Assembly: GCF_029626235.1 (NCBI RefSeq)
Contig: NZ_JARUBO010000005.1
Span: forward strand, 2,140,501-2,204,500
Origin: Micromonospora sp. WMMD1120
GTDB lineage: Bacteria; Actinomycetota; Actinomycetes; Mycobacteriales; Micromonosporaceae
Reading direction: 5' to 3'
DNA length: 64,000 nucleotides
Shown here piece after piece: positions 23,773-31,888 of the stretch. Below the pieces are notes generated by a model. That model was given only the letters and a program-made list of their open reading frames with translations. It had not been told where the DNA came from and did not search any database. The position numbers and the translations under genes were made by a program. Position 1 is the stretch's first letter; every line of letters starts with the position of its first letter.

Positions 23773-25245
23773 GTGGCAGAGCCGGAGCTGGTGGATGTGG
23801 TCGTGGTGGGGCTCGGGGTCGGCGGCGAGGAGGTGGCCGAACGGCTCGCCGAGGCCGGCCTGAGCGTCGTCGGCGTCGAACGGAACCTGGTCGGCGGGGA
23901 GTGCCCCTACTGGGGCTGCATCCCGAGCAAGATGATGATCAGGGCGGCCAACGCTGTCGCCGAGGCCCGCCGGGTGGACGGGCTCGCCGGCACGGCGCAG
24001 GTCCAGCCGGACTGGGCGCCGGTGGCGAAGCGCATCCGTGAGGAGGCCACCGACACCTGGGACGACACGGTGGCGGCGGAGCGGTTCATCGGTAAGGGTG
24101 GCCGGCTCGTGCGGGGCAGCGGCCGGCTCGACGGTCCGCGCCGGGTCCGCGTCGGCGACCAGGTGTTCGAGGCCCGGTACGGGGTCGTGCTGGGCACCGG
24201 CACCCGCCCGTCGGTGCCGCCGATCGACGGCCTGGCCGACACCCCGTACTGGACGAACCACCAGGCGATCGAGGTCGAGGAACTGCCGGAGTCGCTGCTG
24301 GTGCTCGGCGGCGGCGCGATCGGTCTGGAGCTGGCCCAGGTCTTCGCCCGCTTCGGGGTCCGGGTCACGGTGATCGAGGCGCTGGACCGGGTGCTGGCCG
24401 TCGAGGAGCCGGAGGCGTCCGAGGTCGCCGCCGCCGCGCTGCGCGCCGACGGCGTGGAGATCCACACCGGGGTACGCGCCGAGCGTGTCGAGCACGACGG
24501 CGGTCGCTTCACACTGCGCGGTGGCGGCGCCGAGTTCACCGCCGAGCGGCTGCTCGTGGTGACCGGGCGTAAGGCGCACCTGGCCGAGCTGGGTCTGGAC
24601 ACGATCGGGCTGGACGCCAGTCAGCGTTACCTGCCGGTGGACGACCGGCTGCACGTCACCGAGCACGTCTGGGCGGTCGGCGACCTGACCGGTGAGGGCG
24701 CGTTCACCCACATCGCCATGTACCAGGCGGGCATCGTGATCGCCGACATCCTGGCCCGTGCCCGCCAGGCGAAGGCCGGTGCGGACGCCAGCGGCACCGC
24801 CAGCGTGGTGGGCGGCGCGATGGGCGCGTCCAGCGCGTTGGCCGCCAGCGGGTCGAGCGGGTCGGCCGGCACGGTCCCGCGCGCCGACTACCGCGCGCTG
24901 CCCCGGGTGACCTTCACCGACCCCGAGGTCGGCGCGGTCGGGCTCACCGAGGAGCAGGCCCGCGAACGCGGCATCAACGTGCAGGTGGGCTTCACGAAGC
25001 TCGGCACCTCCACCAGAGGCTGGATCCACCGGGTCGGCGACGACGGCTTCATCAAGCTCGTCGCGGACGCCGACCAGGGCGTGCTGATCGGCGCGACCTC
25101 GGTCGGCCCTGCCGGCGGCGAGGTGCTCTCCGCGCTGGTGGTGGCCGTGCACGCGGCGGTGCCGCTGAGCCAGCTCCGACACATGATCTACGCGTACCCG
25201 ACCTTCCACCGGGCCATCGGCGACGCCCTGCGCGACCTCTCCTGA
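23773..25245 (+). CDS. Pyridine nucleotide-disulfide oxidoreductase (mercuric reductase/lipoamide dehydrogenase-like)
   Basis: 490 aa from GTG 23773. FAD motif VVVVGLGVGGEEVAERLAEAG (~9-29), redox disulfide in GGECPYWGCIPSK (Cys 44 and 49, CxxxxC), NAD motif LLVLGGGAIGLELAQVFARFG, second FAD motif VWAVGDLTGEGAFTHIAMYQ, and the dimerisation domain. Two oddities: a Gly/Ala/Ser-rich insertion at about residues 328-368 before the dimerisation domain, and AYPTFHRAIGD where lipoamide dehydrogenases have an HPT...E His-Glu dyad. It therefore probably does not act on lipoamide; an unknown disulfide, quinone or metal substrate is likelier. No ribosome site is obvious. Confidence 0.85.
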   Translation: MAEPELVDVVVVGLGVGGEEVAERLAEAGLSVVGVERNLVGGECPYWGCIPSKMMIRAANAVAEARRVDGLAGTAQVQPDWAPVAKRIREEATDTWDDTVAAERFIGKGGRLVRGSGRLDGPRRVRVGDQVFEARYGVVLGTGTRPSVPPIDGLADTPYWTNHQAIEVEELPESLLVLGGGAIGLELAQVFARFGVRVTVIEALDRVLAVEEPEASEVAAAALRADGVEIHTGVRAERVEHDGGRFTLRGGGAEFTAERLLVVTGRKAHLAELGLDTIGLDASQRYLPVDDRLHVTEHVWAVGDLTGEGAFTHIAMYQAGIVIADILARARQAKAGADASGTASVVGGAMGASSALAASGSSGSAGTVPRADYRALPRVTFTDPEVGAVGLTEEQARERGINVQVGFTKLGTSTRGWIHRVGDDGFIKLVADADQGVLIGATSVGPAGGEVLSALVVAVHAAVPLSQLRHMIYAYPTFHRAIGDALRDLS

Positions 25246-25265
25246 CGCTCCGACATGGCAACTGG

Positions 25266-25327
25266 ACAGCAAACGTAGGACATTCTGCTGTTCATTTCTT
25301 TCATAACCGTGACGTACGATTGCGGCC
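25266..25327 (+). promoter_or_regulatory. Promoter of the LacI regulator, apparently leaderless, with an inverted repeat
   Basis: TACGAT (25315-25320) is a good -10 hexamer only 7 bases before GTG 25328, and no ribosome site fits between, so the transcript probably starts at the GTG. ACAGCA (25266-25271) and TGCTGT (25286-25291) form an inverted repeat near the -35 region, a possible self-regulatory operator. Confidence 0.4.
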
Positions 25328-26332
25328 GTGACCAAGCGGTTGACTGAAGTTGCCAAGAAGGCGGGCGTCAGCGAGGCCACCGTCAGCCGGGTGCTCAACG
25401 GCCGCGACGGGGTGTCCGAGGCGACCCGGACCGCCGTGCTGACCGCGCTGGACGTGCTCGGTTACGAGCGGCCGACCAAGCTGCGGGGCGAGCGGGCCCG
25501 GCTGGTCGGGCTGGTGCTGCCCGAGTTGCAGAACCCGATCTTCCCGGCGCTGGCCGAGGTCGTCACCGGCACGCTCGCCCAGCGCGGTTACACCCCGGCC
25601 CTCTGCGCCCGCACCATCGGCGGCGTGTCCGAGATGGACTACGTGGAGATGCTCCTCGACCACCAGGTCTCCGGAGTGATCTTCGCCGGTGGTTCGTACG
25701 CGCTCGCCGACGCGCGGCACGACCACTACCGCCGCCTGACCGACCGGGGGCTTCCGGTGGTGCTCGTCAACGCTGGCGTGGACGAGCTGGGCTTCCCGCG
25801 CGTCTCCACCGACGACGCGGTGGCGGTGGAGCAGGCGTACGGGCATCTGCGCTCGCTCGGGCACGAGCGGATCGGGATGGTGCTCGGCCCGGAGGGGCAC
25901 GTGCCGTCCCGGCGCAAGCTGGACGCGATGGTCCGGGCCGCGGGTTGGGGTGACGCCGACGCCGAGTGTGTCGAGCGGTCCAGCTTCTCCATGGAGGGGG
26001 CGCGGGTCGCCGCGACGAAGCTCCTCGAGCGTGGCGTCACCGGCATCATCTGCGCCAGCGACGTCCTCGCGTTGGGCACGATCCGCGCGGTCCGGCGGCT
26101 GGGTCGCGCGGTGCCCGCCGACGTGTCGGTGGTGGGCTTCGACGACTCGGCGTTCATGACCTGCACCGACCCGCCGCTGACGACGGTGCGGCAGCCCATC
26201 GAGACGATGGGGCAGGCCGCCGTGGATCTGCTGGTCACCCAGATCGAGGGTGCCGGCGTGTTGCAGGACGAGCTGCTGTTCGAGCCCGAGCTTGTGGTCC
26301 GGGGGTCCACCGCTCCCGCTCCCGGGCGCTGA
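25328..26332 (+). CDS. LacI-family transcriptional regulator of the alpha-glucan operon
   Basis: 334 aa. N-terminal helix-turn-helix RLTEVAKKAGVSEATVSRVL NGRDGVSEATR (~4-34), hinge and DNA-minor-groove helix LGYERPTKLRGERARL, then a ribose-binding-like sensor (LVGLVLPELQNPIFPALAEV, SGVIFAGGSY, VNAGVD, RVSTDD, GITGIICASD-like VTGIICASDVLALGTIRAVR, VSVVGFDDSAFMTCTDPPLT). It lies upstream of, and in the same direction as, the sugar ABC genes, so it most likely represses them and releases on binding an oligosaccharide. A strong terminator follows, giving it a separate transcript. Confidence 0.92.
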   Translation: MTKRLTEVAKKAGVSEATVSRVLNGRDGVSEATRTAVLTALDVLGYERPTKLRGERARLVGLVLPELQNPIFPALAEVVTGTLAQRGYTPALCARTIGGVSEMDYVEMLLDHQVSGVIFAGGSYALADARHDHYRRLTDRGLPVVLVNAGVDELGFPRVSTDDAVAVEQAYGHLRSLGHERIGMVLGPEGHVPSRRKLDAMVRAAGWGDADAECVERSSFSMEGARVAATKLLERGVTGIICASDVLALGTIRAVRRLGRAVPADVSVVGFDDSAFMTCTDPPLTTVRQPIETMGQAAVDLLVTQIEGAGVLQDELLFEPELVVRGSTAPAPGR

Positions 26333-26351
26333 CCGCCCCCACCCCACCACG

Positions 26352-26401
26352 ACGACACCTGGGGCCGTCGACCGCATCGCGCGGTCGACGGCCCCTGTCG
26401 T
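26352..26401 (+). terminator. Terminator of the LacI regulator gene
   Basis: GGGGCCGTCGACCGC (26361-26375) and GCGGTCGACGGCCCC (26381-26395) form a perfect 15-bp stem with a 5-base loop; ACGACA/TGTCGT (26352-26357 / 26396-26401) extend it past a 3-base bulge. Confidence 0.85.
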
Positions 26402-26672
26402 GTTGCGCGATGGGGACGACATCGATGCGGTCGAATGAGCTGGCAAAAGCGGCGCAAGTCCCGTAAATCCGGCTACTTTCACAGGCTTGCCATAATCTGT
26501 CGTCATCGCGTCGTGTCCTTTCGGAACACCGTCGACACCTTGCCGAAATGAGTCGACGTCGTTACAGTGACTCCACTCACACCTGGCTCCGACGTAGCTA
26601 CTGGGCGTCAGGTCGTATCACCACGAATCAGCGAAGGTCACTGGAGACACCCGTTCCCGAAGGGATGGACAG
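26402..26672 (+). promoter_or_regulatory. Upstream region of the alpha-glucan ABC operon
   Basis: This gap has no credible gene. It is less GC-rich than its surroundings and must contain the operon promoter and the LacI-type operator. GTCGAC occurs twice (near 26531 and 26552), bracketing CCTTGCCGAAAT, but I do not see a clean LacI palindrome with a central CG. The ribosome site before ATG 26673 is weak (GAAGGGATGG). Confidence 0.4.
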
Positions 26673-28052
26673 ATGTCCGTACCGCAATATCGAAAGGCTG
26701 CGGCGGTCGCGCTCGTGGCCGGCCTGGGGCTCAGCCTCACGGCGTGCTCCACGAAGAGCGACGACAAGGGCGCCAGCGCCGGCGGCAAGGTGACCATCAC
26801 CGTCGACTGCCAGCCGGTCGGCGCCCAGAAGGAGCTGCTGAAGAACTGGAACGACGACGTCGCCGAGTTCCAGAAGCAGAACCCGGACATCATCATCAAG
26901 AGCGTCAGCGTCGGCGAGCAGTGCAACAACCCGCCGGACTTCACCGCCCGGCTCGCCGGGGGCACCGTCACCGACGTCTTCTACGGGTACATGACCGACC
27001 TGCAGCAGGTGCTCGACTCCGGCCAGGCGATGGACATCACCCAGTACGCCACCAAGGACACCATCCCGACCTGGGACAGCGTCGACCCGGCGCTCAAGGA
27101 GGTCTTCACCGACAACGGCAAGCTCTACGCCGTACCGGTGAAGAACTACTCGATGGGGCTGGTCTACAACAAGGTGCTGTTCCAGCAGGCCGGGCTGGAC
27201 GTGAACAACCCGCCGAAGACCTGGGCGGACGTCCGGGCCGCCGCCAAGAAGATCTCCGCGCTCGGCAACGGCATCGCCGGCTACTCGGAGTACAGCGCCG
27301 GCAACACCGGCGGCTGGCACTTCACCTCGCTGCTCTACTCGCAGGGCGGCCAGGTGCTCACGGCCGACGGCAAGAAGGCCGACTTCAACAACGCCATGGG
27401 CAAGCAGGTCCTGCAGAACCTCAAGGACATGCGGTACGGCGACAACAGCATGGGCTCCCGCCAACTGCTGCAGTGGGGTGACCTGCTCACGAACGCCGGC
27501 GCCAACAAGGTCGGCATGTTCATCGGCGCGCCGGACGCCACCCAGGCGATCGTCAGCCAGTTCCAGGGCAAGTTCCAGGACTGGGCGATGAGCCCGCTGC
27601 CCGGCCAGGACGGGCCGGCGAAGGGCACGCTCGGCGGCGGCGAGGGCTACTTCTTCAAGAAGGACCTCACCCCGGAGCAGGTCAAGGCCGGTCTGAAGTG
27701 GATCGCGTACCAGAAGCTGACCCCGGGCAAGGGCCAGTTCGACTACGTCCGGGCCAAGCCGCAGAACTACCCGGTGGGTCTGCCGCAGCCGCTGCTCTTC
27801 GCCAACGGCAGCGACGCGCAGAAGCAGGAATTGGAGCTGCGCAAGGCCAACGCGAACCTGGACACCGCCAACTTCGCGCTCTTCGAGGCGACCCCGGTGC
27901 CGATCAAGGGTGAGCCGCGCAACGCCCAGGCCATCTACGCGGTCCTCGACGCCGCGATGTCCGGGGTGCTGACCAACCCGAACTCGAACATCGACGCGCT
28001 GCTCAAGACCGCCGAGGACAAGGTCAACCAGCTCCTCGCCGCCGAGAGCTGA
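26673..28052 (+). CDS. Extracellular sugar-binding lipoprotein of ABC importer (family 1)
   Basis: 459 aa. Lipoprotein signal GLGLSLTACST (Cys ~25) then a Ser/Gly spacer. MalE-type features: FTARLAGGTVTDVFYGYMTD, YAVPVKNYSMGLVYNKVLFQQAG, GLDVNNPPKTWADVRAAAKK, GTLGGGEGYFFKKDLTPEQV. It binds oligosaccharide outside the membrane and delivers it to the two permeases at 28139 and 29108. With GH87 and GH13 in the same operon, nigero- or malto-oligosaccharides are the expected ligands. Confidence 0.93.
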   Translation: MSVPQYRKAAAVALVAGLGLSLTACSTKSDDKGASAGGKVTITVDCQPVGAQKELLKNWNDDVAEFQKQNPDIIIKSVSVGEQCNNPPDFTARLAGGTVTDVFYGYMTDLQQVLDSGQAMDITQYATKDTIPTWDSVDPALKEVFTDNGKLYAVPVKNYSMGLVYNKVLFQQAGLDVNNPPKTWADVRAAAKKISALGNGIAGYSEYSAGNTGGWHFTSLLYSQGGQVLTADGKKADFNNAMGKQVLQNLKDMRYGDNSMGSRQLLQWGDLLTNAGANKVGMFIGAPDATQAIVSQFQGKFQDWAMSPLPGQDGPAKGTLGGGEGYFFKKDLTPEQVKAGLKWIAYQKLTPGKGQFDYVRAKPQNYPVGLPQPLLFANGSDAQKQELELRKANANLDTANFALFEATPVPIKGEPRNAQAIYAVLDAAMSGVLTNPNSNIDALLKTAEDKVNQLLAAES

Positions 28053-28138
28053 CCGAGCGGGTGGGGGCCGGGACGCCGACCCGGCCCCCACGCCAACCGC
28101 ACCGCACCTCGACCCCACCCGCTCACCCAGGAGTTGCC

Positions 28139-29095
28139 GTGACGGTCATCCTCACCCCGAAGACCAGCAGGAAAACGGGCCGCCCACCGTCGCCGTACGC
28201 CGCGAGGCCGCAGCGTACGAGCCTCGGCCGCAAGGTGCGCGACAACCTCACCGGTCACGCGTTCCTCATCGGGGCGGTGCTCTGCTTCGTCGTCTTCTCC
28301 TGGTACCCGATGGTCCGTGGCATCGTGATGAGCTTCCAGCGCACCCGGCGCGGTGAGACGACCTGGGTGGGCTGGGACAACTACTCCCGCATCCTGGCCG
28401 ACCCGAGCTTCTGGCCGGCCTGGCAGAACACCATCTACTTCACCCTGCTCGCGCTCCTGCTCGGGTACGCGGTGCCGTTCTTCGTCGCGATCCTGCTCAA
28501 CGAGTTCCGGCACGCCAAGGGATACCTGCGCATCCTGGTCTACCTGCCGGTGATGCTGCCGCCGGCCTCGGCGCTCTACCTGTTCAAGTTCTACGCGTAC
28601 GACCCGAGCGAGGCGGGTCTGTTCAACGCGGTGCTGAAGGCGCTGCACCTGCCCACCTCGCAGTGGATGCAGTCGCCCGACATGACCATGCCGGCGATGG
28701 TGCTGGCCTCGACCTGGATGAACATGGGCGGCGCGGTGCTGATCTACCTCGCCTCGCTGCAGAACATCCCCGGCGAGCTGTACGAGGCGGCCGAACTCGA
28801 CGGCGCCGGGATCTGGAAGCGGATCCGGCACGTGACGATCCCGCAGACCCGGCTGATCCTCGCGCTCCTGGCGATGATCCAGATCGTCGCCACCATGCAG
28901 CTCTTCATCGAGCCACTGATCCTCGCCAACGGCGCGGGCGCTGAGGATTCCGCGACGTCCGTCGCGTACCTCATCTACCAGCACGGCTTCTTCCAGAACG
29001 ACCTCAACGGCGCTGCGGCGCTCGGCGTGATCATGCTCGTGGTGTTGGCCGGCTTCTCCGCCGCCTACCTGCGGCTGAGCGCGAAACAGGACTAG
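28139..29095 (+). CDS. ABC sugar permease, MalF-like
   Basis: 318 aa from GTG 28139 with CAGGAG 6-11 bases upstream. Six predicted membrane helices, beginning near FLIGAVLCFVVFSWYPMVRG. The coupling EAA motif is ELYEAAELDGAGIWKRIRHV TIP, where the external ATPase docks. The basic N-terminus (~40 residues) is cytoplasmic. It pairs with the next gene to form the membrane channel; no ATPase gene lies in the operon. Confidence 0.93.
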   Translation: MTVILTPKTSRKTGRPPSPYAARPQRTSLGRKVRDNLTGHAFLIGAVLCFVVFSWYPMVRGIVMSFQRTRRGETTWVGWDNYSRILADPSFWPAWQNTIYFTLLALLLGYAVPFFVAILLNEFRHAKGYLRILVYLPVMLPPASALYLFKFYAYDPSEAGLFNAVLKALHLPTSQWMQSPDMTMPAMVLASTWMNMGGAVLIYLASLQNIPGELYEAAELDGAGIWKRIRHVTIPQTRLILALLAMIQIVATMQLFIEPLILANGAGAEDSATSVAYLIYQHGFFQNDLNGAAALGVIMLVVLAGFSAAYLRLSAKQD

Positions 29096-29107
29096 GACGG
29101 GCGGGAC

Positions 29108-29995
29108 ATGGCACAGGACTCCGGCACCCGGACCCTCATCTCTCACGCGCAGCTCCGCCGTGGGCGGGGCAGGTTCCTCTACTGGACGCTGCTCACCGTC
29201 GTCGTCGTGGGTTTCACCCTGGTCTTCCTCGGGCCGCTCTACTGGATGGTGACCGGCGCGCTGAAGTCCGGCCAGGAGATCGCGCAGACCCCACCGACGC
29301 TGTTCCCCAACGACCCGCAGCCGCAGAACTACATCGACGCGTGGAACAACCTGGACCTGGCGAAACTGCTGTTCAACACGTTCTACTACGCGGCCGGCGC
29401 GGTGCTCTTCCAACTCGTGTTCGACACCGCCGCCGCGTACTCGATGTCGAAGCTGCGGCCGATCTTCGGCAACGTCATCCTCAGCCTGATGCTCGCCACG
29501 CTGATGATCCCGGCGATGGTGCTGATCGTCCCGCAGTACGTGACGGTGATCGACCTGCCGATCCTGCACCTCAACCTGCTCGACTCGCCGTTCGCCATCT
29601 GGCTGCCGCTGGTCGCCAACGCGTTCAACATCTTCCTGTTGAAGCGGTTCTTCGACTCGATCCCCGAGGAGCTGATGGCGGCCGCCCTGATGGACGGGGC
29701 GTCGGCGCTGCGCACCCTGTGGTCCATCATCCTGCCGCTGTCGCGTCCCATCCTCGGGGTGGTCTCGATCTTCGCGGTGACGGCGGTCTGGAAGGACTTC
29801 CTCTGGCCGAAGCTGGTCATGCCGTCGCCCGAGACCCGGACGGTGAGCGTCGGCATCTACGCCTTCGCCGGTGGTACGCCGATGAACGTGGTCATCGCCG
29901 CGTCGGTCATCGCCGCGATCCCGACGGTCATCATCTTCCTGATCTTCCAGCGGAACATCATGTCCGGGCTCACCACCGGCAGCCTCAAGGGGTAG
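29108..29995 (+). CDS. ABC sugar permease, MalG-like
   Basis: 295 aa, ATG 29108 with GGACGGGCGGGAC just upstream, 12 bases after the previous stop. First helix LLTVVVVGFTLVFLGPLYWM, then the MalG-type loop ALKSGQEIAQTPPTLFPNDP and the EAA motif ELMAAALMDGASALRTLWSI ILPL. It ends GLTTGSLKG, the standard C-terminus of this subfamily. Forms the channel with the 28139 product. Confidence 0.93.
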   Translation: MAQDSGTRTLISHAQLRRGRGRFLYWTLLTVVVVGFTLVFLGPLYWMVTGALKSGQEIAQTPPTLFPNDPQPQNYIDAWNNLDLAKLLFNTFYYAAGAVLFQLVFDTAAAYSMSKLRPIFGNVILSLMLATLMIPAMVLIVPQYVTVIDLPILHLNLLDSPFAIWLPLVANAFNIFLLKRFFDSIPEELMAAALMDGASALRTLWSIILPLSRPILGVVSIFAVTAVWKDFLWPKLVMPSPETRTVSVGIYAFAGGTPMNVVIAASVIAAIPTVIIFLIFQRNIMSGLTTGSLKG

Positions 29996-30083
29996 CCGCC
30001 AGCGCACGTCCCGAGGCGAACAACAGGGTTCGCCCGACACACCCAGGCCGGCGAACCCGCCGACGTACTGACCCAGAAAGCAG

Positions 30084-31742
30084 GTGCTCGTGTCCACAGC
30101 AGACAGCAGTCCGTGGTGGCGTGGAGCGGTTATCTACCAGGTGTATCCGCGGAGCTTCGCGGACGGCAACGGCGACGGCATCGGCGACGTCGCCGGCATC
30201 CGGTCCCGGCTGAACCACCTGTCCGCGCTCGGCGTCGACGCGATCTGGTTCAGCCCCTGGTACCCCTCGCCGATGGCGGACGCCGGCTACGACGTGTCCG
30301 ACTACCGCGACATCGACCCGGTCTTCGGCTCGCTCGGCGAGGTGGAGGCGTTGATCGCCGAGGCGCACGACCTGGGCATCCGGACCATCGTCGACGTGGT
30401 GCCGAACCACTGCTCGGACGCGCACCCGTGGTTCCAGGCCGCACTCGCCGGTGGGCCCGGCGCGCCCGAGCGGGACCTGTTCTGGTTCCGCCCCGGCCGG
30501 GGCCCGAACGGTGACCAGCGGCCGACCGACTGGGTCGGCGAGTTCGGCGGCGAAACCTGGACCCGGACCACCAACCCGGACGGCACCCCCGGCGACTGGT
30601 ACCTGCACCTGTTCGCCCCGCAGCAGCCGGACTTCAACTGGGAGCACCCGAGGGTGCGCGCCGAGTTCGAGGACATCCTGCGGTTCTGGTTCGACAGGGG
30701 GGTGGACGGCATCCGGATCGACTCGGCCGGTCTGCTGGTCAAGGACGCCACCCTGCCCGAGGTACGCCCCGACGAGCCGCACCCCTTCCACGACCTCGAC
30801 GGTGTGCACGACATCTACCGGGGCTGGCGGCGGGTCGCCGACGAGTACCCGGACCGGGCGCTGATCGGTGAGGTGTGGTTGCCGGACCGGCAGCGGTTCG
30901 CCAACTACCTGCGTGCGGACGAGCTGCACGCCGCGTTCAACTTCGACTTCCTCGGCTGCGCCTGGGACGCCGCGGCGCTGCGCGAGAGCATCGACGGGAC
31001 GCTCAACGCGCACGCGCCGGTCAACGCGCCGGCCACCTGGGTGCTCTCCAACCACGACGTCACCCGACACGTCACCCGCTACGGCCGGGCGGACACCAGG
31101 TTCAGCTTCGCCGCCAAGCGCGAGGGGATCCCCACCGACCTGGAGCTGGGCACCCGCCGGGCCCGGGCCGCCGCGCTGCTGTCGCTGTCGCTGCCCGGCG
31201 CGGCCTACGTCTACCAGGGCGAGGAGCTGGGGCTCTGGGAGGTCGAGGACATCCCGTACGCGCTGCGTCAGGACCCGATGTGGGAGCGCTCCGGGCGGAT
31301 CGACCCCGGTCGGGACGGCTGCCGCGTACCGCTGCCCTGGGGCGGCGACGAGCCGCCGTTCGAGTTCAGCCCGCGCGGCACGGCAACGCCCTGGCTGCCC
31401 CAACCCGCCGACTGGAAGGACCGGACGGTCAGCGCCCAGACCGGCGACCCCGCCTCGATGCTGGAGCTGTACCGGGCGGCGATCCAGATCCGACGCTCCG
31501 ACCCGGCGCTCGGCGACGGCGAGATGAGCTGGCTGCCCGCCCCGGAGGGCGTGCTCGCCTTCAGTCGCGGCGGTGGTTTCCACTGCCTGGTCAACCTCAC
31601 CGACGCGTCGGTGCCGCTGCCTGTCGACGGAGAGCTGCTGCTGGCCAGCGGACCACTCGACGAGGGTCTGCTGCCGTCGGACACCGCGGTCTGGCTGCGT
31701 ACCCCCGAATCGGCGGACGGACCCGGCGCCACCCGACAGTGA
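30084..31742 (+). CDS. GH13 alpha-glucosidase (intracellular)
   Basis: About 552 aa without a signal peptide, so it acts in the cytosol on imported oligosaccharides. GH13 conserved regions: VIYQVYPRSFADGNGDGIGD at the start, DVVPNH (region I), GIRIDSAGL with nucleophile Asp ~213 (region II), ALIGEVWLP with acid/base Glu ~263 (region III) and LSNHDVTRH with Asp ~325 (region IV). GDGIGDVAGI and the oligo-1,6/alpha-glucosidase-like length suggest exo-acting alpha-glucosidase of subfamily 17/23/30 type; the linkage is not certain. GTG 30084 and GTG 30090 are both possible starts. Confidence 0.92.
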   Translation: MLVSTADSSPWWRGAVIYQVYPRSFADGNGDGIGDVAGIRSRLNHLSALGVDAIWFSPWYPSPMADAGYDVSDYRDIDPVFGSLGEVEALIAEAHDLGIRTIVDVVPNHCSDAHPWFQAALAGGPGAPERDLFWFRPGRGPNGDQRPTDWVGEFGGETWTRTTNPDGTPGDWYLHLFAPQQPDFNWEHPRVRAEFEDILRFWFDRGVDGIRIDSAGLLVKDATLPEVRPDEPHPFHDLDGVHDIYRGWRRVADEYPDRALIGEVWLPDRQRFANYLRADELHAAFNFDFLGCAWDAAALRESIDGTLNAHAPVNAPATWVLSNHDVTRHVTRYGRADTRFSFAAKREGIPTDLELGTRRARAAALLSLSLPGAAYVYQGEELGLWEVEDIPYALRQDPMWERSGRIDPGRDGCRVPLPWGGDEPPFEFSPRGTATPWLPQPADWKDRTVSAQTGDPASMLELYRAAIQIRRSDPALGDGEMSWLPAPEGVLAFSRGGGFHCLVNLTDASVPLPVDGELLLASGPLDEGLLPSDTAVWLRTPESADGPGATRQ

Positions 31743-31888
31743 TCGCGTGGTGCCGGCGGTCCGTCCCGCCGCCGGCACCACGCCAACCAGGAGAGGAGGA
31801 GGTAGGTCGCGGACGAACGGGTGTGCCCCCCGCACCCGGCACCGGGCAACGCATCCACACCCACCCCCGAAAGAGGTGTAGCGACCCC

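Noticed and set aside
27935..30097. 720-codon frame antisense to the ABC permeases
   Set aside because: Asp/Arg/His-rich mirror frame with no recognisable fold; permeases and GH13 on the plus strand are certain.
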